DNA of 64,000 nt from Papillibacter cinnamivorans DSM 12816 (GCF_900176335.1 NZ_FWXW01000006.1:62001-126000), one strand, 5' to 3'. Positions 43,942 to 52,066 are shown, numbered from the stretch's first letter. Made by a program: numbers and translations. Notes: a model not told the origin generated them from the sequence alone.

Positions 43942-44447
43942 AAAACCTGGTGCTCATCGGGATGCCCGGCAGCGGGAAAAGCAGCCTGGGAAGACTGCTG
44001 GCGGATCGGCTTGGGATGAAATTCGCGGATACCGACCAGATGATCGAGGCCGCGGAGGGGAAAACCATCTCCGAGATTTTTGCCCAAAAGGGCGAGGAAT
44101 GCTTTCGGGATCTGGAGTCTTATTGGATCGCCGAAGCCGCAGGGGCAGAAAATACCATAATTGCCACGGGAGGCGGCGCGATCCTCCGGGAGGAGAACCG
44201 GCGGACCCTCCGGGAAAACGGCGTGGTGTTTTTTATCGACCGGCCGCCGGAGCTGATTTTAAAAAGCGCCGATTTAAGCGACCGGCCGCTGCTGGCGGAG
44301 GACTGGGAGAGGATCTACCGGCTGTACGATCAGAGGATCGGGCTGTATCTTGCCTGCGCGGACTGCCGGGTTTTGAACGTAGGGACCCCGGAGCAGGCGG
44401 CAGAACGGATTTACTCATTTTATAAAGAAGGCGGGGAACCCAAATGA
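43938..44447 (+). CDS. aroK: Shikimate kinase
   Basis: A 169-residue kinase that phosphorylates shikimate at the 3-hydroxyl. Walker A GMPGSGKSS lies at residues 8-16; the shikimate-binding DTDQMIE, GEECFRDLE and TGGGAIL follow, then the lid RPLL. The start is the GTG at 43938, overlapping the pheA stop (GTGA), because the family begins KNLVLIGMPGSGKS. Without recognising this GTG start the gene would appear as a much longer, mistaken frame. It also overlaps aroQ by four bases. Confidence 0.95.
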   Translation: MKNLVLIGMPGSGKSSLGRLLADRLGMKFADTDQMIEAAEGKTISEIFAQKGEECFRDLESYWIAEAAGAENTIIATGGGAILREENRRTLRENGVVFFIDRPPELILKSADLSDRPLLAEDWERIYRLYDQRIGLYLACADCRVLNVGTPEQAAERIYSFYKEGGEPK

Positions 44448-44881
44448 AATTTCTCATTCTCAACGGGCCGAATCTGAACCTCCTGGGAAGCCGGGAACCG
44501 GATATCTACGGAAAGAGCAGCTATGCCGCCCTTTGCGAGGAGCTTACGCTCTTTGCCACGCGGATCGGCTGCGAGGCGGTCTGCTTCCAGAGCAATCACG
44601 AGGGGGAGCTCATCGACAAAATCCACTCCGCCCGGGAGGAATTCGACGCCATCGTCATCAATCCCGGAGCCTTCACCCATTACAGCTACGCCATTTACGA
44701 CGCGATTCTGGCGGCGGGCCTGCCCGCCGTGGAGGTCCACCTGTCCAACGTGCACAGGCGGGAGGAATTCCGGAGGAAATCGGTGATCGCGCCCGCCTGC
44801 GTAGGGCAGATCTGCGGGCTGGGCATCTACGGGTACGAGGCCGCCATGGTCTACTTCCTGGACAGAAAAAACGAAGCATGA
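44444..44881 (+). CDS. aroQ: Type II 3-dehydroquinate dehydratase
   Basis: A 145-residue dodecamer-forming dehydratase that turns 3-dehydroquinate into 3-dehydroshikimate. The opening ILNGPNLNLLGSREPDIYG, the flexible catalytic loop around Tyr22, NPGAFTHYSYAIYDAI and EVHLSNVHRREEFR are all present. The start overlaps the aroK stop and the stop overlaps the aroE start. The length is normal for the family. Confidence 0.97.
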   Translation: MKFLILNGPNLNLLGSREPDIYGKSSYAALCEELTLFATRIGCEAVCFQSNHEGELIDKIHSAREEFDAIVINPGAFTHYSYAIYDAILAAGLPAVEVHLSNVHRREEFRRKSVIAPACVGQICGLGIYGYEAAMVYFLDRKNEA

Positions 44882-45744
44882 GGGTGGAGCTGAACAACGA
44901 AACCAGGCTTCTGGCCGTAATCGGGGATCCGGTGGGGCACAGCCTTTCACCGCTGATCCATAACACCATGCTGGGACGGCTGGGACTCAACTATATCTAT
45001 TTTCCCGTGCGCGTTCCCCGGGGCGAGACGGGAGAATGGCTGAAGGCCGCTCGTCGGGTCGGCTTTGCCGGGTTCAACGCCACCATGCCCCACAAGACGG
45101 AGCTTCTCCGCCTTGTGGACGAACGGTCGCCGGACGCCGAGAGAATCGGAGCGGTGAACACCGTCGTTCTCCGGGACGGAAGGACCGTGGGACACAATAC
45201 GGACGGAGCCGGGTTTTTAGCGTCTCTCGCCGACGCCGGAATCTCCGTGAAGGGAAGGCGCGTCGCGGTTCTGGGGGCCGGAGGAGCGGCCGGCGCGGTG
45301 GTATTGTCCATGGCCGCGGCGGGCGCGGAGCGGATTACCGTCTTCTCCCGCTCGGAAGGACAGGCCCGGCCGCTTGTGGATGCCGCCCCGGAGATCATCG
45401 GGCACGCGGCCTTTTCCTACGACGGTATATCCGCCGGTGCTTCAAACTGCGACCTTCTTGTAAACGCAACCCCCCTGGGCATGTCCGGGGTTTCGGATCG
45501 GTTTGAGCGGCTGGACTTTGTCGACAGACTTCCCAAGGACGCCGCCGTATGCGATCTCATTTACAGTCCGGGGAAGACCGAGCTTCTGCGCCGGGCGGAA
45601 ACCGGGGGGCTCCGAACCGTCGGGGGCCTTGGTATGCTGATACACCAGGCGATTTTTGCCCTGGAGCTGTTTACGGAAACGACAGTCGATCACAAAGCGG
45701 CGGCGAAGCTGCTTCACGAGGTCCTTGAACAGCGGGGGCAATAA
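44878..45744 (+). CDS. aroE: Shikimate dehydrogenase
   Basis: A 288-residue NADPH enzyme that reduces 3-dehydroshikimate to shikimate. VIGDPVGHSLSPLIHN binds shikimate, MPHK contains the catalytic lysine, GHNTDGAGF is typical, and VLGAGGAAGAVVLSMAAAGAERITVFSRS is the cofactor site. NATPLGM and GLGMLIHQAIFALELF are near the end. The ATG at 44878 overlaps aroQ. It is the last gene of the operon and is followed by a strong terminator. Confidence 0.97.
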   Translation: MRVELNNETRLLAVIGDPVGHSLSPLIHNTMLGRLGLNYIYFPVRVPRGETGEWLKAARRVGFAGFNATMPHKTELLRLVDERSPDAERIGAVNTVVLRDGRTVGHNTDGAGFLASLADAGISVKGRRVAVLGAGGAAGAVVLSMAAAGAERITVFSRSEGQARPLVDAAPEIIGHAAFSYDGISAGASNCDLLVNATPLGMSGVSDRFERLDFVDRLPKDAAVCDLIYSPGKTELLRRAETGGLRTVGGLGMLIHQAIFALELFTETTVDHKAAAKLLHEVLEQRGQ

Positions 45745-45763
45745 AAAATAAATGAATTATATC

Positions 45764-45797
45764 AAAAGCGAAGCGGATTCTCCCGTTTCGCTTTTTT
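45764..45797 (+). terminator. Intrinsic terminator of the aro operon
   Basis: AAAAGCGAA-CGG pairs with CCG-TTCGCTTTTTT, with a short loop. Confidence 0.9.
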
Positions 45798-45825
45798 GTT
45801 ACCGGAGCTGGCCGGGGGTTTATAC

Positions 45826-45955
45826 TGATACTATTATCCAATAAAAAGATTAAACAAGACAGTACGGTTGTCCCCCCGCCTCCGGCGGGGGGACAACCGT
45901 ACTGTCTTGTTTGTTATATCAACATTTTTATTTCCATCGCATAGCAGTATTATAC
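45826..45955 (+). repeat. Dispersed palindromic element, family A, copy 1
   Basis: A perfect 29-pair stem (45852-45880 with 45884-45912, loop TCC) is embedded in about 130 bases. The flanks (TGATACTATTATCCAATAAA on the left, CATTTTTATT on the right) recur, inverted, at 57003-57131. In the stem, the two copies differ at paired positions in a compensatory way. Confidence 0.85.
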
Positions 45956-46025
45956 AATCTGTCAAGAAAATCAAAAAAGGTATAAACGGGCCAAAAGTGA
46001 TCAAACTGTATCCGAGGTGGGCGGT

Positions 46026-46541
46026 GTGCGTTGTTTTGCCGTGGCGCAGCTTGAGTGTGAGGCGTTGTCCGAGGTAATCCGGGCGTATCTGGAGAACTGC
46101 CCGGTGGTTTCCGAAAAAAAATCCGGCGGAATCTGCATGGCGGCGGGACGGGAACTGGGCCTTCTTCTCCGGCAAAACCCGGAGCTGGTTATCTTTTCCC
46201 GGCACTGGGGAGACAAAACCAATTCAGAAACCGGGGATCCGATCCACTGCGGCGCGGCTCTTATCCCTGGAGTTCACGCATCCTCCGTGGGGGCGCGGAT
46301 CCGCACGAAAAGCGCCGTGAGTTACGGCATGTCCCCCCGGGATACCATCACCCTGTCCAGCATCAACGACACGCAGACGGTAGTTGCCCTGCAGCGGGAG
46401 CTGGTGACTTTGGACGGAGCGGTTCTGGAGCGGCAGGAGCTGCCCCTTAAGCGGCCGCTGCCCGGCTCCGCCGACGATCTGATGGCCGCCGTGGGGGGAC
46501 TTCTGCTTTTAGGGGTTTCCCCGGAGAGGCTCACCGGCTGA
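46026..46541 (+). CDS. Conserved-looking protein of unknown function
   Basis: A 171-residue protein that I do not recognise. It has no signal peptide or membrane segment. Notable stretches are KKSGGICMAAGRELGLLLRQ, VIFSRHWGDKTNSETGDPIHCGAALIPGVHASSVGARIRTK and SSINDTQTVVALQRELVTL. Cys and His in these could bind a metal or act in catalysis. The GTG at 46026 was chosen because GAGG lies eight bases upstream; a GTG nine bases earlier is possible. It lies between a family A repeat and an SSB-like gene, and codon use resembles the neighbours. Confidence 0.72.
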   Translation: MRCFAVAQLECEALSEVIRAYLENCPVVSEKKSGGICMAAGRELGLLLRQNPELVIFSRHWGDKTNSETGDPIHCGAALIPGVHASSVGARIRTKSAVSYGMSPRDTITLSSINDTQTVVALQRELVTLDGAVLERQELPLKRPLPGSADDLMAAVGGLLLLGVSPERLTG

Positions 46542-46669
46542 TTTTAAAAACCGGAGAAGCGGTGTCGCCGTGCGTTCCGGCAGGAATAAGAGAGGACAAA
46601 CCCGAATATACATTCCACAGAATGGGCAATCGGCGCGGGGCGCCGAAAGGCACAGAAGGAGTGGAGGGT

Positions 46670-47290
46670 ATGGAATCCAACCGGAACGAAAACAGCGCCC
46701 GGCTTCGCGGAATTGCAGGAGGTCAGCCGGTTTTTTCCCACGAAACCCACGGAGAGCGGTTTTATACATTTCCCCTGGAGGTGAAACGCCTTTCCGGGAT
46801 CGCGGACAGGCTGAACGTGGTGGCGCCGGGGCCGCTGGCGGAACCGGACACCGTCCGTCCGGGCGGGATGCTGGAGATTACCGGGGAGCTGAGATCCTTC
46901 AACAACAAGAGCGGCAAAGGAAACCGGCTGGTTATCACCGTTTTTGCCAAAGAGGTAAAAAAAACAGACGAGCTATTTTATAATTACATACTTCTTTCCG
47001 GCTCTCTGTGCAAAGCGCCCGTCTTCCGGCGCACACCCCTGGGAAGGGACATCTGCGACCTGATGCTGGCCGTCAACCGAAAATACGGGAGAGCGGATTA
47101 TCTGCCCTGTATCGCCTGGGGACAGCTGGCGGCGGAAACAAAGGACCTGGACGTGGGTGCGATGCTCCGCCTGGAGGGAAGAGTGCAGAGCAGAAGCTAT
47201 GTCAAGACGGAAAACGGGGCGAGCCAGGAGCGTACGGCTTACGAAGTCTCCGTTATGAAGCTGCTGGGGCCGGAGGAGGAACAGAATTAA
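46670..47290 (+). CDS. Single-stranded DNA-binding protein-like protein with two OB-fold regions
   Basis: A 206-residue protein. The C-terminal half (YILLSGSLCKAPVFRRTPLGRDICDLMLAVNR to SYEVSVMKL-like end) is an SSB/OB-fold. The N-terminal half looks like a second, more divergent OB-fold (LEVKRLSGIADRLNVVAP, GGMLEITGELRSF). It lacks the acidic C-terminal tail of the replicative SSB, so it is probably an accessory SSB. GGAGTGGAGGGT precedes the ATG. Its last sense codon and stop codon lie in the terminal repeat of the MITE-like element that follows, so the present C-terminus may result from that insertion. Confidence 0.82.
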   Translation: MESNRNENSARLRGIAGGQPVFSHETHGERFYTFPLEVKRLSGIADRLNVVAPGPLAEPDTVRPGGMLEITGELRSFNNKSGKGNRLVITVFAKEVKKTDELFYNYILLSGSLCKAPVFRRTPLGRDICDLMLAVNRKYGRADYLPCIAWGQLAAETKDLDVGAMLRLEGRVQSRSYVKTENGASQERTAYEVSVMKLLGPEEEQN

Positions 47291-47469
47291 GGCAGCACCG
47301 CACAATTCGCGGCTCACGCCTCAAACGTCCGTCTGCCTGCATATTTTCCGCCATATTTCACAAAAATGCTCAGGAATACACATAGAATTTCCTCTGCTCT
47401 TTGCTTCATCTGACGAAAAATCCGACGGCGCATCCGGGCATTTGGAATTGCGCGGTGTTGCCTTAATTC
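47284..47469. repeat. 186-bp MITE-like element with 25-bp terminal inverted repeats, family C
   Basis: The left end (47284-47308, beginning GAATTAAGGCAGCACCGC) matches the complement of the right end (47445-47469, ending GGTGTTGCCTTAATTC) at 23 of 25 bases. The interior has no gene. The left repeat contributes the stop codon of the SSB-like gene. It is probably a non-autonomous transposable element. Confidence 0.78.
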
Positions 47470-47582
47470 CAGATTTTCTGTGAATTTGCATTATTTTAAC
47501 TGAGAGCAGAATGCATATAAAGTATTTGTGGGGTAAAGCTATGAACGCGATACCCAATCTATTATTAAAGGAGATCAACACA

Positions 47583-47771
47583 ATGGCAAACAAGAGCGTT
47601 GTTCCTCAGGCCCGTGAAGCTCTGAACAAGTTCAAGATGGAATCTGCCAGCGAAGTTGGCGTGAACCTGAAACAGGGGTACAATGGCGACCTGACTTCCA
47701 AGCAGGCCGGTTCTGTCGGCGGCCAGATGGTCAAAAAGATGATCCAGAGCTACGAGAACGGCATGAAGTAA
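47583..47771 (+). CDS. Alpha/beta-type small acid-soluble spore protein
   Basis: A 62-residue SASP that coats and protects spore DNA. The two conserved motifs are seen: NKFKMESASEVGV, which contains the E-S germination protease (GPR) site, and LTSKQAGSVGGQMVKKMI, for DNA binding. AAAGGAG lies before the ATG at 47583. The gene would be under forespore control (sigma G); I could not identify that promoter with confidence. It shows that the organism is a spore former. Confidence 0.94.
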   Translation: MANKSVVPQAREALNKFKMESASEVGVNLKQGYNGDLTSKQAGSVGGQMVKKMIQSYENGMK

Positions 47772-47794
47772 CGAAGGACCCATTTTTTACAATA

Positions 47795-47828
47795 CAAAGC
47801 CGCCCGGCGTTTTCGCCGGGCGGCTTTG
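47795..47828. terminator. Bidirectional terminator between the spore protein and obgE
   Basis: CAAAGCCGCCCGGCG (47795-47809), loop TTTT, and its exact complement at 47814-47828. The genes converge here. Confidence 0.75.
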
Positions 47829-47966
47829 TCTGCCTTAAATGTGAAACCGGCTTTTGCCCGATTTCGAGATTTTCCGCCGCCTTTGCAGGGCGAAGGCGGC
47901 TGCGGTCCAACGGCCGCAGGTATCGAGATGTACTCTACGGGCGGATAAGATTCTGCCTGGTTCCTT

Positions 47967-49238
47967 TTATTTTTTATATTCGAATTCCAGATTGTACATG
48001 CTGACGGGGTCGCCGTCCCGGATTCCCATTTCCTCCAGACGGCTGAAAATGCCAGACTCCCGGAGCATGCGGTCGAAATACATGCGGGATTCGTAATCAC
48101 CGAAATTAATGTTTGCCATCAGCCGCTGCAGCCAGGGACCCTCCACGATGTAGGTCCCGTCCACCACCTGGACGGAAAGCTCTTCCGCGGTGCCGGCACG
48201 GGGCGGGGCGGCGACATAGTCCGGCTCGAAAATCCGGATGGCGGGGAGCCGCTGCAGCTCCGAAGCGATTTTTTTGACCAGATCCTCCGTTCCCCGGTGC
48301 AGGGCGGCGGAAATGGGGAGGAAGGGATACCCCAGGGCTTCCGCGCGGCGGCGGAGGGGGTCCATGGCGGAGGGGTCCTCCAGGAGGTCGCATTTGTTGG
48401 CCGCCACGATCTGGGGCCGGGAAGCGAGCTCCGGGCTGTACCGGGCAAGCTCCAGGTTGATGGCGTCGAAATCGGCCACCGGGTCCCGCCCCTCGCTGCC
48501 GGAGACGTCCACCATGTGGACCAGAAGCCGACACCTGTCGATATGACGAAGAAAGTCGTGTCCCAGGCCCACTCCTTCGGAAGCTCCCTCGATGATCCCG
48601 GGGATGTCCGCAATCACAAAGGAAACTCCCTCGTCCACATAGACGACTCCCAGATTGGGAAAGAGGGTGGTAAAGGGATAATCGGCGATTTTCGGCCTGG
48701 CGTTTGAAACCACGGACAGCAAGGTGGATTTTCCCGCGTTGGGAAATCCCACTAGGCCCACGTCGGCCAGAAGCTTAAGCTCCAGCCGGATCTCCCGGTT
48801 CTCTCCGGGCAGTCCCGCCTTGGCAAAATGGGGGACCTGCCGTGTGGGGGTTGCAAAGTGCTGGTTTCCCCAGCCGCCCTTTCCTCCTCTGGCAACGACA
48901 TAAGGCTCGTCATCCCAAAGGTCCTTAATCAGTCCGCCGGATTCCGCGTCCCGGACCAAAGTGCCCCTGGGGACCCGGATGGTAAGAGATGCGCCGTCCT
49001 TTCCGGAGCAGCGCTTTCCCCGTCCGTTTTCCCCGTTTTCCGCCACATATTTCGTTTTGTAGCGGAAGTCCATGAGAGTGGACAGGCTGTCGCTCACCTG
49101 GAGAACGACGTCGCCGCCCCGCCCTCCGTCTCCGCCGTCCGGCCCGCCGGCGGCGATATATTTTTCCCGGTGGAAAGAAACGGCGCCGTTCCCGCCGTTT
49201 CCGGCCCGCACCAGGATTTTTGCCGTATCAATAAACAT
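47967..49238 (-). CDS. obgE: GTPase ObgE/CgtA
   Basis: A 423-residue ribosome-assembly GTPase. The glycine-rich Obg domain covers 1-158 (GGNGGNGAVSFHREKYIAAGGPDGGDGG). The G domain carries GFPNAGKSTLL, DIPG and NKCDLL. A C-terminal OCT domain (about 345-423) is typical of Gram-positive Obg. GGAGG precedes the ATG. It lies downstream of rplU-prp-rpmA on the same strand, the standard order, but a terminator separates it from rpmA. In spore formers Obg is also needed for sporulation initiation. Confidence 0.97.
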   Translation of the reverse strand: MFIDTAKILVRAGNGGNGAVSFHREKYIAAGGPDGGDGGRGGDVVLQVSDSLSTLMDFRYKTKYVAENGENGRGKRCSGKDGASLTIRVPRGTLVRDAESGGLIKDLWDDEPYVVARGGKGGWGNQHFATPTRQVPHFAKAGLPGENREIRLELKLLADVGLVGFPNAGKSTLLSVVSNARPKIADYPFTTLFPNLGVVYVDEGVSFVIADIPGIIEGASEGVGLGHDFLRHIDRCRLLVHMVDVSGSEGRDPVADFDAINLELARYSPELASRPQIVAANKCDLLEDPSAMDPLRRRAEALGYPFLPISAALHRGTEDLVKKIASELQRLPAIRIFEPDYVAAPPRAGTAEELSVQVVDGTYIVEGPWLQRLMANINFGDYESRMYFDRMLRESGIFSRLEEMGIRDGDPVSMYNLEFEYKK

Positions 49239-49320
49239 TTCCGGCCTCCTTTTCTTCTAAGCCATACCTTACCCCGTTTTGCGCCTCATATGCCGTTCCC
49301 GGGACAGAGGCTCCGACGAT

Positions 49321-49351
49321 AAAAAAATCCCGAACCAAAGGCCCGGGATTT
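49321..49351 (-). terminator. Terminator after rpmA
   Basis: On the minus strand AAATCCCG pairs with CGGGATTT (49344-49351 with 49325-49332) and is followed by a run of seven T. Confidence 0.85.
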
Positions 49352-49364
49352 TCAGGGTGTCCTC

Positions 49365-49649
49365 TTATTGCGCCGGCTCGATGATGGAGACCTGCTTGCG
49401 GTCCTTGCCCAGCCGCTGGAAGCTGACGCGGCCGGTTTTCAGAGCAAAGAGGGTGTCGTCGCTGCCGATGCCCACGTTGGTGCCCGGATGAATTTTGGTT
49501 CCCCGCTGCCGGACCAGGATATTGCCCGCCAGGACCAACTGCCCGTCGGCCCGCTTGACGCCCAGCCGCTTGGACTCGGAGTCGCGTCCGTTTCTGGTGG
49601 AGCCTACGCCCTTTTTATGTGCAAAAAACTGAAGACCTATCTTTAACAT
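49365..49649 (-). CDS. rpmA: 50S ribosomal protein bL27
   Basis: A 94-residue ribosomal protein near the peptidyl transferase centre. It carries the Firmicutes N-terminal extension MLKIGLQFF before [15 protein letters not shown]. The extension is cut by the cysteine protease Prp, whose gene lies directly upstream. GGAGGT precedes the ATG. Full length; the third gene of the rplU-prp-rpmA operon. Confidence 0.98.
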   Translation of the reverse strand: MLKIGLQFFAHKKGVGSTRNGRDSESKRLGVKRADGQLVLAGNILVRQRGTKIHPGTNVGIGSDDTLFALKTGRVSFQRLGKDRKQVSIIEPAQ

Positions 49650-49652
49650 GGA

Positions 49653-49982
49653 TTACACCTCCAAAACGTCAATGTTGTCCGGGTATTCCTCCCGGAGCCC
49701 TGCCAGATACACCATCAGCGCCGACAGCAGAGTCTGGCTGGTTTCCTCTTCCTCGGGGGCGAGCCCGCCGGGAAGGCGAAGGGAAATGAGAGCCTGTTCC
49801 GCGTCCGTTTTCACATGCACCTTCAGGCCCATCACATCGCCAAGGGCGCATTCCACGAGACGGACCGCGCTGGTGACCGCCGCGCAGACAATGTCCTGTC
49901 CCTCGCAGCCGAAACCGCTGTGTCCCCGGCACTCAAAGCCGGTGATCCGCCCGTTTTCCGTGCGGAAGGATATGGTGGTCAT
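49653..49982 (-). CDS. prp: Ribosomal-processing cysteine protease Prp
   Basis: A 109-residue protease that removes the N-terminal extension of L27. The catalytic His and Cys are in [21 protein letters not shown] (His near residue 21, Cys near 33). It lies between rplU and rpmA as in other Firmicutes. Its ATG overlaps the rplU stop (ATGA), and its stop is only 3 bases from the rpmA start. Together with the L27 extension this shows an intact processing pair. Confidence 0.96.
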   Translation of the reverse strand: MTTISFRTENGRITGFECRGHSGFGCEGQDIVCAAVTSAVRLVECALGDVMGLKVHVKTDAEQALISLRLPGGLAPEEEETSQTLLSALMVYLAGLREEYPDNIDVLEV

Positions 49983-50293
49983 GCCAGGGTGATTTTGCCG
50001 ACGGTGACCTTGGTATAGGGCTGCCTGTGACCCTGACGCTTGCGGTAGCCCTTCTTGGAGTTGTACTTGAAGATCAGGATCTTCTTCTGCTTGCCGTTTT
50101 TCTCCGCCGTGGCTTCCACCTTGGCGCCGGCCAGCAGGGGAGAGCCAAAGGTTGCCTTGTCCCCGTCGATGACGGCAAGAACGCGGTCGAAGACTACCGG
50201 GTCTCCTGCGTTAACGTCCAGCTTTTCGATATACAGGACGTCCCCTTCGGCGACTTTGTATTGCTTGCCGCCGGTTTCAATAATAGCGTGCAT
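49979..50293 (-). CDS. rplU: 50S ribosomal protein bL21
   Basis: A 104-residue ribosomal protein with the usual start [18 protein letters not shown] and the basic [16 protein letters not shown] near the end. The frame continues upstream to 50368, but the family starts at the ATG at 50293. First gene of rplU-prp-rpmA with a good promoter and a leader of about 80 bases. Confidence 0.98.
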   Translation of the reverse strand: MHAIIETGGKQYKVAEGDVLYIEKLDVNAGDPVVFDRVLAVIDGDKATFGSPLLAGAKVEATAEKNGKQKKILIFKYNSKKGYRKRQGHRQPYTKVTVGKITLA

Positions 50294-50374
50294 CCAGTTG
50301 TGCACCTTCCTCTTACAGAGTCTCGCTTTCGGGGGCGGAGGCGGAGCCTCGCTTTCAGACCCATTCAAAGCGGC
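50294..50374 (-). ncRNA. Probable L21 leader RNA
   Basis: The untranslated leader between the promoter and rplU contains a G+C-rich stretch with pairing between GAGGCTCC and GGAGGCGGAG-like sequences. L21 leaders are known autogenous control elements in Firmicutes. I assign this by position and length and not by a match to the consensus. Confidence 0.4.
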
Positions 50375-50380
50375 TTTATT

Positions 50381-50409
50381 AGTATATCAGCACGATTTGG
50401 CGTTGTCAA
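50381..50409 (-). promoter_or_regulatory. Promoter of rplU-prp-rpmA
   Basis: On the minus strand TTGACA (50409-50404), 17 bases, TATACT (50386-50381): a near-consensus vegetative promoter. Confidence 0.82.
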
Positions 50410-50604
50410 CAGCAATATCGGGAACTTTCCGCAAAGAGAAACCGCCCTTAATTATAAGTTACCCTTTTGAAAATAGAGGCGGTAAATATTTTTCAAATCA
50501 GAGGAGTGGAATCAAATCTGCCAAATCCTTTTCCTGAATCAGCGTCAAAAGCCTTTTCTTGCTTGCGTATTTAGCAGAAATATGCTATGGTATCATATAA
50601 TAAT

Positions 50605-50668
50605 TTATCGGGTTATCGGGTGAGCACCTACCGTATGCAAGGCTAATCTTGCATACGGTTTTTATTTT
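50605..50668 (+). promoter_or_regulatory. Leader with intrinsic terminator before the EamA transporter
   Basis: CCGTATGCAAG (50631-50641) pairs with CTTGCATACGG (50648-50658), followed by TTTTTATTTT. It lies 30 bases before the transporter start, so it is a premature terminator. It is preceded by GGGTTATCGGGTGAGCACC, which could be a ligand-binding or alternative-pairing part. I do not recognise the RNA class. Confidence 0.6.
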
Positions 50669-50697
50669 AAATCGTTATAAGTAAGAGAGGAAATCTT

Positions 50698-51660
50698 ATG
50701 ATGAAAAAAACTCGGGGTACGTTTTTGCTGTTTTTGGCGGCGTTAGTATGGGGCATGGCATTTGTGGCACAATCGTCTGCGGCAGACAGAATCGGAGCGT
50801 TTACCTTCAATGCGGCGCGCTCCTTTCTTGCCGCTGTCTTTTTACTTATTGTCATCGGTGTCAGAAACTTTATCAGCATACCCTCAGAAAAATCGGAGAA
50901 AAAGGAGATTCCGGGCAGTTCGTTAATTGGCGGTATACTGTGTGGAATCCTGCTATTTTTAGCAGTGAACCTACAACAATTCGGTATTACAGCTTATCCT
51001 GAGAACACCGCGGCTTCCGGAAGGGCAGGATTTCTTACCGCTACCTATGTCGTTATGGTCGCCCTGTTTGTGTGGATTACAGGTAAAAAACTGCGCCCGG
51101 CGGTATTAATCGCAACAGCGGGCTGTGTCGTGGGCGTGTATCTGCTCTGTTTATCCGATGGTTTTTCCGGCTTTTATCTGGGGGATGCTCTGGTGCTTGC
51201 CGGTGCAGCGGGCTTTGCAGGATACATATTAATAATTGATTATTTTTCAAAGCTTGACAGTCTCAAAATATCCTGTATACAGTTCTTTGTTTGCGGAACA
51301 CTTTCACTCATTGCCATGTTTATCCTTGAAAAACCGAATGCGCATATGCTGCTTGCCGCATGGCTTCCGATTCTCTACACGGGGATACTTTCCAGCGGTG
51401 TGGGCTATACCTTGCAAATAATCGGTCAGAAATATACGGAACCTGCGGTTGCATCCATCGTGATGAGCCTTGAATCTGTGTTTGCAGCTCTTGCCGGATG
51501 GGTCATCTTAAATGAACATTTGAGCGGTAACGAGTTAATCGGATGTGGGCTTGTGTTTATTTCGGTGATTCTGGTACAAATTCCGGATTTCATCAAACCA
51601 GAAACTGAAAAACAAGAGGATTATTCCGGAAAACAGAGGGATATTCCCACCAATAAATAA
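50698..51660 (+). CDS. EamA/DMT family transporter
   Basis: A 320-residue inner membrane protein with ten predicted membrane segments in two EamA repeats. The first begins LLFLAALVWGMAFVAQSSAADRIGAF; the second includes GVGYTLQIIGQKYTEPAVASIVMSLESVFAALAGWVILNEHL, a strongly conserved segment. It is probably an exporter of amino acids, nucleobases or other metabolites; the family does not define the substrate. Its codons are richer in A and T than those of the neighbours, suggesting acquisition. A terminator-type leader upstream implies regulation by a ligand or by attenuation. Confidence 0.93.
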   Translation: MMKKTRGTFLLFLAALVWGMAFVAQSSAADRIGAFTFNAARSFLAAVFLLIVIGVRNFISIPSEKSEKKEIPGSSLIGGILCGILLFLAVNLQQFGITAYPENTAASGRAGFLTATYVVMVALFVWITGKKLRPAVLIATAGCVVGVYLLCLSDGFSGFYLGDALVLAGAAGFAGYILIIDYFSKLDSLKISCIQFFVCGTLSLIAMFILEKPNAHMLLAAWLPILYTGILSSGVGYTLQIIGQKYTEPAVASIVMSLESVFAALAGWVILNEHLSGNELIGCGLVFISVILVQIPDFIKPETEKQEDYSGKQRDIPTNK

Positions 51661-51757
51661 ATTATTTTATCAGAGAATTGCATACCCCGTTACTCTTGCA
51701 AACAGGAATTTACTCTTTCGATTCCGCAATGAGAAACCGGATGAATCCGGCGGGCAG

Positions 51758-51781
51758 AAAAAGACCGCTCCGTGGGAGCGG
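51758..51781 (-). terminator. Terminator of the XRE / small protein pair
   Basis: On the minus strand CCGCTCC-CAC-GGAGCGG (51781-51765) followed by TCTTTTT. Confidence 0.7.
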
Positions 51782-51826
51782 CCTTAGCCATAAAATTTTG
51801 ACTGCTGGATGGATTGACCATTTTTT

Positions 51827-52066
51827 CTATTTTATCTCCGCCGGGGCGGCGCCGGCGCTGCCTTCTTCTTTGAAAAGCCTTCCGAAACTCTTTAAAAGCG
51901 AACCCGCCTTTGAAAAAAGCGTCGGAGCCGCTTTCTTCTCCAGAGCGGCATATTCCCGGCAGAAACCGTCGCACTGATCATAGTTTTCGTACCGGACCCA
52001 GTCGGGATACAGCGGCGCACAGCCGCCGCTCTCACAGCGGGTCGTATTGATGCTATATAATATCAT
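51827..52066 (-). CDS. Small Cys-containing protein of unknown function
   Basis: A 79-residue protein with four clustered cysteines in its first half (TRCESGGCAPLY and DQCDGFCREY), then a lysine-rich helix (TLFSKAGSLLKSFGRLFKEE). GGGAGGAG lies six bases before the ATG at 52066. It overlaps the end of the XRE regulator by 14 bases and is followed by a terminator, so it is a real gene of that operon. The cysteines could bind zinc. I recognise no family. Confidence 0.7.
   Translation of the reverse strand: MILYSINTTRCESGGCAPLYPDWVRYENYDQCDGFCREYAALEKKAAPTLFSKAGSLLKSFGRLFKEEGSAGAAPAEIK

Noticed and set aside
44533-44877. Long N-terminal extension of aroE overlapping aroQ
   Set aside because: The overlap is in another frame of aroQ, and the ATGA junction at 44878 gives the standard AroE start.
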